From: Gnetum montanum
Lineage: Eukaryota; Streptophyta; Gnetopsida; Gnetales; Gnetaceae
Direction of reading: 5' to 3'
DNA: 64,000 nt
NCBI GenBank assembly: GCA_015680685.1
Contig: MNCI01030123.1
Location: forward strand, 1,152,020 to 1,216,019
The notes under the pieces are model-generated. The model had not been told where the DNA came from. It made no database searches and saw only the letters and a program-made list of their open reading frames with translations. Shown piece after piece: positions 20,861 through 29,879 of the stretch. The number at the start of each line of letters is the position of its first letter. Position 1 is the stretch's first letter. The position numbers and the translations under genes were made by a program.

Positions 20861-22371
20861 ATCTCCCCATTTCAACTTATTTGTGGGGGAGATGGCCACC
20901 CATACTAACACTTTATGTGGCTCCGTAGTCTTTTGACTTTTTTGTTTTACACATTTTTAGTTTTACAACTTTTTGTTTTTATATTCTTTGTTTTACATGT
21001 TTTTTTTCAGGTTATTGATCTTTTTTAAGTTTTTGTTTTACACCATCATTAATATATTTAATATTTATTGCATACTCTTTTACTTTATTTTATATTTTCT
21101 TGTGTTTGATGTGTCTCTCTACTCTTTCTGCTAATAAGGTGTTAGGTACAATGGTAATGTGCTACTCAATGGTGGTATGTTTCATTTGTAATTTAATTGT
21201 TAATGTTTGGTTTCTAACTTTGAATGTTGTTACTAATGATTAGGACATGGTTTCTTTTCATGAAATAGGCAGTGAGTCCACATCATCCACCCATCCACAT
21301 ACTTAATGGTTTTCCTTATTTTGGAAACATGGAATCTCTTTTTCATTAATGCAACTTTAATAAATTGGTGACTTGTGTAGTTTTCAGAATTGGGAAGGAA
21401 TCAAAGGTTTGGATAGGGTGAGGCTTGAAAGGGATGTGGTATTCTTCGTACTTTTCTATTTTCTTGTGTGCAAGAGTGTTCTTGTAAGCTTCTCACTATT
21501 TTGTGTCATTCCACAATAGGAAATCAAATAAGTCCTTGCATGGTGTGGTCCTCATTGGAAAAAAAAAAGATGATGAGGATTCAAAGCATACCCCTTGGAC
21601 AAAATAAATGCAAAAATGCATGGATCTTTGCATGGTGTGGATTCCATTCGAAAAAAAACATGGGAATTCAAAGCACACCCCTTAGACTAAATAAAAGGGC
21701 TACAAGAATTGGTTATGAGACTTCTATTGTCCCCTCTAACTAAGGCCCTTTCTTGCTTTCTACTTTCTCTCTAATTTGGAATGGTGGTTATTTCATGGGA
21801 GCATTCTTGTATCTTAGGGGATGGACTAGTCTTAGAATGTCAATGCGAAGTCACTGAAAGTGGTTGGTTTTGGTCTGGATTGAGGATGGTTCCTACTAAG
21901 TCATTTAATCATAAACTCCATAAGGNCAGGTTTCTTAGTCAGTTACTTCTGGGTTTTTTGTACTTAACTTTTTGTAACCATTAATCATCCATGGTGCCCA
22001 TGGACTCCTTGGTTTGAAGTTATGCAAGGGCATAAGAGGCCTGTGCCTGGTTTGGGGAGGACCCACTTGCATATCTTTTGGTTTAATTAAGTTAAGTTCT
22101 TTACCCTTAAACATTGTTATAATTGAATTCTTTTTATTTACCCCATCAATGCCATCTAGTTGTACACATCTTCATAACTATTTTTAGTGAATTCCTTCTT
22201 TTTATTGTTGTGAATTTCTATACCCTCTTTCTAGTATTCCTTGTGCTAAGCTTTTTCTGAATTTTATGGACCGCTTCTCTTATCAAGCAATCATTTTATC
22301 ACAATCACAACTCAGCTAGATAAAATCACTAATGAGATAAGGTATTCAGCCATTATATGTTACACTTTATA
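20861..22371 (+). other. A2 noncoding region after pol
   Basis: A T-rich tract (20930-21110) and a conserved noncoding block comparable with A1, A3 and A5. Two hairpin units are listed separately. The TATA box and leader seen before ORF3 in A1 and A3 are absent. One ambiguous base (n) is at 21926. Confidence 0.65.
21542..21679 (+). other. A2 tandem hairpin units (two)
   Basis: Unit 1 (21542-21592) has arms GGTGTGGTCCTCAT and ATGAGGATT..AAGCATACC. Unit 2 (21634-21679) has GGTGTGGATTCCAT and ATGGGAATT..AAGCACACC. In unit 1 both sides of the stem differ from the other copies in a paired way (CCTCAT with ATGAGG). Confidence 0.65.
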
Positions 22372-22401
22372 TACTAATCCTTGATTTTGTTGTGATTGTA
22401 G
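22372..22401 (+). promoter_or_regulatory. A2 branch point and 3' splice acceptor
   Basis: TACTAAT at 22372-22378, then a T-rich stretch and TTGTTGTGATTGTAG ending at 22401. It matches the intron end before ORF3 in A1 and the acceptor in A5, although A2 has no ORF3. Confidence 0.55.
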
Positions 22402-22503
22402 TGGGAAGCATGAACTGGAAGTGGCACTATCTTCACCAAGGAGGATGCAACAATATCACTCACAAGAGATTGTTTATGATCACTGGATCTTTTCTACCTC
22501 TCC

Positions 22504-22508
22504 CTCAT
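22504..22508. repeat. target-site duplication CTCAT, left copy (solo LTR)
   Basis: Identical to 23349-23353. Confidence 0.9.
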
Positions 22509-22619
22509 TGATGGGACGTGATATCGCATTAGCCACGATATTGCATCCCCTGCGATATCGCATATGCGATATTGCGTCGTCCCTTGCGATATCGCAGTTC
22601 GCCACCAGTTCTATAAATA
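22509..22619 (+). promoter_or_regulatory. LTR-A promoter: GATATC palindromes and TATA box
   Basis: At least four GATAT(C/T)-centred elements lie between 22520 and 22597, the last a perfect 12-base palindrome 15 bases before TATAAATA. Confidence 0.6.
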
Positions 22620-23348
22620 AGAGGCAACTCTTCCTTGTTTAAAACATTATAAATTAGAGTTATATTGTAGAAAAACTCTGGCAGTTTGATCCCTCCAGAG
22701 ATAGATTATTTTTCAGTGTTTCCCCGTAGTGTGGTGAATGTAATTGTACGACATCCTTTATTTGAGTGTGACATACTTGGACACGCACATGACTGGCAAT
22801 AAAGATCGAGATTACTTCATCATTGTAGCATTCAATTTGTTTATTTATTTATTTAATTGTTATTTACTACTTTCCTAATTAGTCTTTCTCACCCTTATCT
22901 CATGTTAAACCGTGAAATGAGTACGACTTGATTACGAGCATTTAAGTGTGACTACTTGGTAACCCAGTGGCGTACCTAGGATCTGCACTTGGTAATCCTA
23001 GTGGTAGTCATGCACGAAGTCTAAGATGTGTATGGATAATCAAGGAATGGATGCTCATCTCACTTAGGCTAGTTTAGATTTTCTCTTACCCTTTTCCTCC
23101 TAGCTTAGTTAATCTTACTTTCATTACCTTCAAGAGTAGCATTAGATTAGGAACCACATCATACACCTCACTTTGGACTAAACCATACATGACAAATATA
23201 ATACTAGTCTAGGTGGGAAGACAACGAACTGTGACCTAAGGATAACTATCTAGGTGCCACAACTAGTCTGTCTGCAGAGTTCGACCGGATTGCGCGTGTA
23301 ACACTTGTATTCATTTGGTTGAGTGTAGGGGTACCTCACCATTCATCA
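22509..23348 (+). repeat. solo LTR of family LTR-A
   Basis: It starts TGATGGGACG and ends CATTCATCA, with a perfect 5-base TSD on both sides and no internal region, so it is the product of LTR-LTR recombination. U3 carries GATATC palindromes, including TGCGATATCGCA at 22585-22596; TATAAATA is at 22612 and the AATAAAG signal at about 22798. It is related in layout to the LTRs of A1-A5 but is a distinct family, best matched by 1-399 inverted. Confidence 0.92.
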
Positions 23349-23353
23349 CTCAT
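23349..23353. repeat. target-site duplication CTCAT, right copy (solo LTR)
   Basis: Identical to 22504-22508. Confidence 0.9.
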
Positions 23354-23590
23354 TCTTCTATTGCTAAGAGGGGTTAGATGTCCATTGGATTTGAAGGTGT
23401 TCTTTCCTATTGTCATGAACAATTGACTTTGTAGACAATTATAATGTTATATGCTTGGGCACTTCTGTATTTGTCTGTTTTCTCTATGTCACTCTGCATG
23501 TCAATCCCATAGTTCACACCTCCTCATATATTATGTAAAGGACTTATTCCTCCTCTTCTTCTATACTCGAGAACCAATTTTCATTCAGTC

Positions 23591-23599
23591 ATGGAGGTA
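23591..23599 (+). other. A2 polypurine tract
   Basis: ATGGAGGTA directly before the 3' LTR. Confidence 0.82.
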
Positions 23600-24440
23600 T
23601 GATAAATTGTGTTTTTCATACGCTCTGATATTGGAGTGACCATGATATCAGGTACACGATATCAAAGCCCAAGATGAGATATCATACATTTGATATCGCA
23701 AGGTTACTCTCGAGTCTATAAATACAACCCCTGGGCACACAATTGAGGGTAGTTTTTGACAGTCAAGTAGTGAAACTCTTGTAGTTTGTCCATTTTAGAG
23801 TTAGAATATTTTCCAAGTGCCCCCAGTAGGAGGTCTAAGTATGATTGGATCTTTATTCAAGCATTAATGTACTTGAGCACACCATTGTGTTGGCAATAAA
23901 GACGAGCTCCTTGATTCATCCTTGTAGCACTTGAGACTTTCTTTCTTATGCATTTATATATATTGAGATTTCATTTAGTTTACATTAATGTTATTCATTC
24001 AGCAATTAATTTTTATTCATTAAGCAACTAATTAAAATACAAAAGCACAACCCCTTTGAACATACATGTGACACTTGGTAGTGTAGAAACAGTTAGCGTT
24101 TGACAACCCAATAGTGTTAACACAAAGTTTAGGATGTGTTTGGGAAGTGGGAACGGTTACTTGTGTTAGGCTAGATTAGATCATAGTTTTTTTAGTACTT
24201 AATCACTCACACTTTCATTCTTGTTCTAGGTGAGTAAATTGATAAAACACAAAATAATAAAAATCTCACGCCTCAGTCACACTTAATCATACAATTGCAT
24301 TTCACAAGTGGGATTGGGAAGACAATGAATGGACAACACACATGCATTGTTTAGCTCTAGCGTACTTGATAATTAAAGTCTATGGAATTTGACTAGATCA
24401 CATGTGAATGCCTGTGATTCGTATGGTTGGGCGTAGATCA
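23600..24440 (+). repeat. A2 3' LTR
   Basis: It starts TGATAAATTGTG and ends ATCA. TATAAATA is intact at 23717. Compared with the 5' copy it has lost about 18 bases just before its end (…GCGTAG joined to ATCA). Confidence 0.9.
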
Positions 24441-24445
24441 CTTTT
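24441..24445. repeat. target-site duplication CTTTT, right copy (A2)
   Basis: Identical to 14043-14047. Confidence 0.88.
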
Positions 24446-24790
24446 CATTGCAGTACTTTAACTTAGTTTAATTTTAGTGTTTTATGCATTTAATTTCTAT
24501 TATTATAACATAATATTTATGTTTCTCTCGTATTATAATTACTTAGCTAAATGAACACAACCTATTCTTTAGAGTAATGTACATTTACTTGGTAATACCA
24601 AGAGTGATTTGTTTAGTACACCTAATACCATAAACACTTGGTAATCCTAGTGATGGATGCACAAGTTTAGGATGTGACGATAGATTAGGGAATCAAACAC
24701 TCATTTTTCATAGGCTAGTTTAGGATTTAATTCTTATTCTAATTAATTAGTTATTAAATATAAATTATTATGTTTTTACTTAGTTTGGAC
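24446..24790 (+). repeat. right part of the older LTR split by A2
   Basis: ACTTGGTAATCCTAGTG.TGGATGCAC, AGTTTAGGATGTG and ATAGGCTAGTTTAGGATTT match the U5 region of the solo LTR and the A-family LTRs. Together with 13837-14042 it is one interrupted LTR, older than A2. Confidence 0.6.
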
Positions 24791-25259
24791 CATGCTTGAT
24801 ACAACATCAGTTTTCATTCATATCTCTTCCTTAGATCTTAGTTGTGGGAGAGATATACAATTTTAATTTGAGAATTTTTTATTACATTTTTACTTTTTGT
24901 TTTATAGTTTTGATTTAATACTTTTTAATCTATTTTTTGCTGTATTTCTTAAGTTTTCCTTTTAGTATTTTTTTTCTAATTTTTTCCTTTCTTGTGCACA
25001 TTTTTTATTTTTAAGAAGTTTCAATTTTAGTTAACACTATTTCTTTGAAATGAGGCTAGGATGTGATGAAGAAGAAGTATTTTTTTTATTCCTTGATAAT
25101 TCTCTATTCTGAGTTGGTATTTTATTTTATGTTTTATGAATGTATTTTATCTTATTAACTAAATTGATAATCATGATGCAGGAATAGTAGTGCATGCTTT
25201 TAAGGTTGTTCTATGTTATTCAACCAAGGAAGGAATAATTGCACAGGGATGTGAGATAA
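24791..25259 (+). other. T-rich stretch resembling the post-pol region of the Athila-like elements
   Basis: The order GTTGTGGGAGAGAT followed by TTTTTACTTTTTGTTTTATAGTTTT resembles what follows integrase in A1 and A2. It is probably a relic of another copy; nothing else is recognisable. Confidence 0.35.
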
Positions 25260-26150
25260 CTTATTCCATCCCTCATTTCCAAATAATAAAAGATCCTTGT
25301 AATGGAAATAATATCGTCCTACTTACATTAAAAATTTCAATGAACCTATGATCATTACACCTTAATGAAAGGAGGAAAGAACAATAGAATATGGATAAAG
25401 ATGTGTGATAAAAATTTGCCTTAATAGATCCTAAAAGGACCCATTTCCATACTTTTTCAAGCTAATTTAGATTAGAAAATAAGAACCCAATGAAATGAAG
25501 AAATTTTCCTCTATTAATTAATCTGAAATTGAGAATTACACTCACAAGAGATTCTCTTACATACTCTCAAGGGCTTTCATTCTTTCCTCTCACTATCTTC
25601 CTTATCTTAGAGTCTCTTGCCTTTTTTTGAACCTTAGGCATCCTTCTATAGTTGTTGGAGTGATGCTTGGCCCTTTCCAACTATTGGTATTTCTTTAAAA
25701 TTTTGCACACTTTTTGAAAAATCATTTTTTATAGATTGCAATTGACTATAGCTTGCACACCCTCACACTTTCTAGCTTGCAACTAGACTACAACTTGTAA
25801 CATGCTTACATTGGTAAAACTTCACATTTTCTTCTTCTATTTCTTTGCTAAGTGTAATTTAGTGTGGATTGTAACCTAAGATTGAAACCTTACTATGAAT
25901 TATAGTATTTTGAAACTTACTACTTGACACAAGAAACATGAAATTCTTTACTTTGTTTAGACTATAGTTGACTATGACTCTTAGTAGCTTCTAGCTCCTC
26001 ACTACAATTTACTAATAACTTATAGTCCCATTGCAATTGCTTCTCTAGAGCTAGAAACATATGTAAATGACTTCAAAACAACTTCAAAATATGGATACTC
26101 ACTCCTAAAACTTCTAGAATACATTGAGAATAAGAAATACATGAAGAAGA
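25260..26150 (-). repeat. possible 3' LTR or 3' flank of a minus-strand gypsy remnant
   Basis: It lies beyond the end of the pol remnant on the minus strand and contains a TATAAAAAA box and a leader-like purine-rich stretch. No TG..CA ends or partner LTR could be fixed, so the call is tentative. Confidence 0.3.
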
Positions 26151-26340
26151 TAGGGTGATGTCCTCATCATTTTCCTCACCCTCAAAAATCTTATTCTTAA
26201 TGACCTATCATAAATTGGAAGGTACCATGTCCTCATGACTCAAGGTCATTAGACTCACCATCATAATTCACCTAACTTAAGGCATTAAGAAATTAAAATA
26301 ATGAGTATCACACTTGATTGCAATGCTTGAGGTTTTTATT
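26151..26340 (-). pseudogene. end-of-pol remnant of the gypsy element
   Basis: On the minus strand the words YDGESNDLES and, at 26157-26183, EGEENDEDI form the acidic tail seen at the end of integrase in many plant gypsy polyproteins (established family pattern, matched by eye). Between here and 26733 no RT or integrase motif is readable, so a large internal deletion is inferred. Confidence 0.4.
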
Positions 26341-26733
26341 TTAAGCTTCACTTGCTCTTGGAGACTTATTATCATGCCCTACTGTGCTTCCAATATTTGA
26401 GTATCATTTTCTTAGAATTTCTTAGTTGCATCCCCATAATGGCTCAAACTTGAACAAATATTCCACAAGAATCTAAAAAGGATTCATTATTATTAATCAA
26501 TGAAGGAGGTTTCCAAGCCTTGCCAATGCATAATGGAAATCCACCATTACCAGCCAATTGAGCTTGCTCATTCTTCAAGCATCAATTATGATTAGAGTAA
26601 TCTCAACTCCATTTTGATTTTGAAAATGCTTTAAGCTATGTCCCAGCATTAATGGAAACACAAAATTTAACCCAACATTAACACAAGCACTAATAAGCAA
26701 CATCAAGCATACCAATAATGCTAAAACTTAGAA

Positions 26734-27330
26734 CTATTGAACATGACAAACAATCTTCTCCTCATGCATATGAGACTCAACACAATTAATAGAATTATTC
26801 AAATTAAATGCATTACAATCAACATGATAAAGCACATCATTATTATATTTAGCATTTAGATTATTCATTCTCATAAATTTCCTTAATCTATGAAGAATCA
26901 ATGAAGAATTCAAATTACTATTATCATTATTAATAATAGTAAACAATAATTTAAGTCTCTAATAATTCTTAGTAGCCATCCAAGTATTATTCTCACCATA
27001 AAGCTTAATCGTATTATCCTAGTTCCAAGGCCTACTAACAATAAGATTAGTACAATCAATAGGCAATACATCATAAATAATTCTATCTTGAAATTAGCTA
27101 ATGAAATATTCTGCAAGGCACTACTCCTTGCTTGTAATGGTTCTTCATCATCCAATACACTTTGTATAAATTGAGATAGGAAACTATATCTAAATGTAAT
27201 AACTTCACAACTTTAGTAGGATCACATTTTCTTGTGCTCCACCATCAATAAACACATTGAAAGAATATCCCTCAACATTACAATGAGTTTTGAACAAAAT
27301 CTTCCTCATAAAATCTTCATTGGCATTTAC
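26734..27330 (-). pseudogene. aspartic protease remnant of the gypsy element
   Basis: The minus strand reads CNVEGYSFNVFIDGGAQENV with the active site Asp-Gly-Gly at 27238-27246. Further on, IDCTNLIVSRPWN and TIKLYGENNTWMATKN match the LLGRPW..D end of gypsy proteases. An open part with no recognised domain, rich in Asn, runs to 26734. Confidence 0.6.
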
Positions 27331-28560
27331 ATTACTAAAAAAACCAACAATAACAATAATTATTTAACTTAATTTACTCAATAATGTCTAAAGGTTTAGT
27401 CTCACATACCTTTCTTAAAGTTTTAGGTGCATCTTTTTCTAATATATCTTGGATTTTTTCCCTTGTATGCATTCTTCTTTTGCTTAGTACACGTCCATTG
27501 TTTATGGCTTTACTCATCACAATTATAGAACTGATCCTTATCTTGTTATTTATCTTTTTGGAATATATCCCTTCTTCTTCCTCTCCTTGGTGAAGTAGAA
27601 TCACTTTATTTCTTTTGTTCATCTTAACTTTTATTCTTAGATAACTTTCCTAACTTTTGAGCTAGATTTTTGTCCTTGTTTTTCTTATGATCTTTATCCT
27701 TCTTTAACCCAAACTTTGTTATTTTTATGTTAGCCTTAAGAGCAAAATCATAAGCTTCATTAAGAGAGTTAAGCTCATAAATTGCCAATTCTTTCTAATA
27801 TTGCATCCTTAATTTACTAATAAAATTAGAAGCTTACTTACATTTAGACAAATAGACATTAGCCTTTTGTAAAGTATTAAAAACTTAGCATACTGATTTT
27901 TCACCTCTTTATCTTCTTATCTAGGAAATTTTAGCTGCTTTATGACTTCATGACAATAGAAAGTCTTTCAAATTTTTTCTTTGACATGAATTACATAAGT
28001 TGCTAACTCCAAAGGGGTATACCATACTCTTCAAATTACTTGATACATTCTTTATCTTATCATTTGGCTGCTAATCCTTCAAATTTACTCTCAACAATAT
28101 GAGTCATGAACTCACTTGAAATTTTCTCAAGAAGAAAATATTTATTCACAAATCTTAGCGATGACCCTTACCATCTTTGAAGATAAAAGTATTAACATGA
28201 GGGACCCTTAAAGCACTTCTTAAGATTTTCACAAATCTATCATCATCATTTTCTTTCATAATATGATTGAAAAAGAATCATTGTTCATACCTGTGAGTTC
28301 TAGAATCTTCTTTTCTTGGATCTTTTAATTACTTCTCCTTCTTGCTCTTTGCATATATATAAAAGGATTTCCTTTTTAATCTCCTCATGAGGTCTCCTTG
28401 AAGTTTCCTTAAAGTCTTAGTATCTACTAGCCAATAGCCTGGAACTGACTTTTGACATTTTAACCATAAAATTTTTAAAGAAATCCTTGGTCTCTTTAAG
28501 TTTTTATCTAAGATTTTAATTAGTCTTCTTCTTAGGAGCTCTATCTTCCATAAGTGTAAA
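27331..28560 (-). pseudogene. gag: gag remnant of the gypsy element
   Basis: On the minus strand the reading starts near 28552 with MEDRAPKKK. It contains ELNSLNEAYDFALKA, typical of the end of the gypsy capsid domain, then a basic linker, then a zinc knuckle at 27489-27530, C-x4-H-x4-C with the first Cys replaced by Phe and one stop inside. It differs from the gags of A1, A2 and A5. Confidence 0.6.
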
Positions 28561-28705
28561 GGTAAAATATTAAAGTAACAAGATGATATCCTTGAATAAT
28601 TTCCTTCAATTTAAGGAAAAGACACCAAGCTTTAGTACAAAAGTGTAAATATGAAGCAATTCATTTCAGATACTAGACTTTCAAGGAAGTTGGTATTCAC
28701 AACTT

Positions 28706-28720
28706 GAAGTTCCAAAACCA
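28706..28720 (-). other. possible primer-binding site (tRNA-iMet type)
   Basis: The minus strand reads TGGTTTTGGAACTTC, 11 of 15 matches to the usual initiator-Met primer site. If right, the 5' LTR of the gypsy remnant began at about 28721 and is cut by A3. Confidence 0.35.
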
Positions 28721-28819
28721 AATGTAATGATACAAGTGCACCACTACCATAAAAAATGCAATATCCTCTTCTACAAGATAAGTAAGCATAGCAAATATAC
28801 ATAAAAATTAAATTAGAGT

Positions 28820-29685
28820 TGATAAGTGGTGAGTAGACCCTACACCCAACCATACGAATCACTAAGCATTCATGCATGATTCGGTCAAATTCCGTGGATT
28901 TGTAGCCTTCTAAGTACACTAGTCTTTAGGAGGTAAAACTAACTGTTGCAATCATTGTTTTCCAAATTAAAGTTGCGAAAAGAAAAGGTATGGTTGAGTG
29001 TAAGTAAGGCATATGATTTTTAGCATTTTTATGTTTTATGTTCTAATAATAAATAACAAATAATTATATATTTAATTACTAATTTACTCTAAACAACTAA
29101 CATTTAACTAATCTTAACATAAGCATCCATTCCCACTTACCGTACACATCCTAAAAACGTTTAATGCTATTGGGTTATCAAACATTAAGCTTTACTAAGA
29201 TTACGAAGCACCAAGCATATGCTCGAAGTGGTCATACTTATGTGCTTAGTTAATCACTATTTAATTTGTCTTAATCTAGCTTAATTTAATTACTTAAAGC
29301 ATTAAAAGAGACTGCTTAAAATATTAAATGCATAAAGAAAATAATTAAATTATTTCAAAGTGCTGTAAGGTTTATCATAAAGCTTTGTTTATTACCACAC
29401 ACACTACAATGGTCAGGTACAACAATGCTTGAATAAAGATGTTTGACTCCTACTATGGACACTTAGAAAATATTTTAACTTTCAAGTGGAAAAAACTGCT
29501 AGAACTTTGCTACAACCATGAGACCTATGTCATAAATGTAGCTGGTGAGCACATATTTATGGGAAAAATAGTGAGCCTCATTGATGGATACATGTCAATG
29601 GGTCAAACTCTACATTGACAAGATCATGTCAATGATATCTTGTCGATGGCATCCCATCGACTTCGCCAACCATGATGTTTCATCA
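28820..29685 (-). repeat. A3 3' LTR
   Basis: Bounded by TGATAAG at 28820 and TTTCATCA at 29685 on the plus strand. U3 inverted repeats lie at 29642-29649 with 29654-29661 (8 of 8) and 29613-29619 with 29628-29634 (7 of 7). A TATA-like ATATTTAT is at 29553. Confidence 0.9.
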
Positions 29686-29694
29686 TACCCCCAT
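29686..29694 (-). other. A3 polypurine tract
   Basis: ATGGGGGTA on the minus strand, directly before the LTR. Confidence 0.85.
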
Positions 29695-29879
29695 GACTGA
29701 ATGAAAACTTGTCCTCAAGTTCTTTATAAATTTTGAAAAGGTATGGGATTATTGACAGAAAAACTACACAATAAAAACTAAGTGCCCAGAGTATATAGTT
29801 TTTCATTAATTACAAAATTTTGGATGTTTAGAACAACAAAATAGAACACCAGGATAAAATTGGCAAACACAATTCCTTA

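Larger units (their letters stand above)
22402..23590 (+). other. A2 short 3' exon replacing ORF3, split by a solo LTR
   Basis: After the acceptor the text TGGGAAGCATG..CT.GAA.TGG is shared with A5 and not with ORF3. It runs to 22508, is interrupted by the solo LTR, and continues from 23354 (TTCTTCTATTGC...AAGAGG..T) to the polypurine tract. No long ORF is seen in it; it may be a remnant left when ORF3 was lost. Confidence 0.5.
14048..24440 (+). mobile_element. Athila-like LTR retrotransposon A2, without ORF3
   Basis: The element is 10.4 kb, including an 840-base solo LTR inserted later. It has two LTRs, a tRNA-Asp primer site, gag-pol with a large RT deletion, tandem hairpins, the conserved splice acceptor, a short exon in place of ORF3, a polypurine tract and a perfect 5-base TSD. 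The LTR pair differs at about one site in twelve over a 200-base part compared by eye, somewhat less than A1. It inserted into an older LTR. Confidence 0.92.
26151..28819 (-). mobile_element. decayed Ty3/gypsy element (not Athila-like), mostly deleted
   Basis: Minus-strand order: primer-site-like stretch at 28706-28720, gag, protease, then a short end-of-pol remnant. RT, RNase H and integrase are missing. A3 ends at 28820, so A3 probably inserted into the 5' LTR of this element. Confidence 0.6.

Noticed and set aside
21926-21926. single ambiguous base n
   Set aside because: A sequencing or assembly ambiguity in noncoding DNA of A2, without biological meaning.
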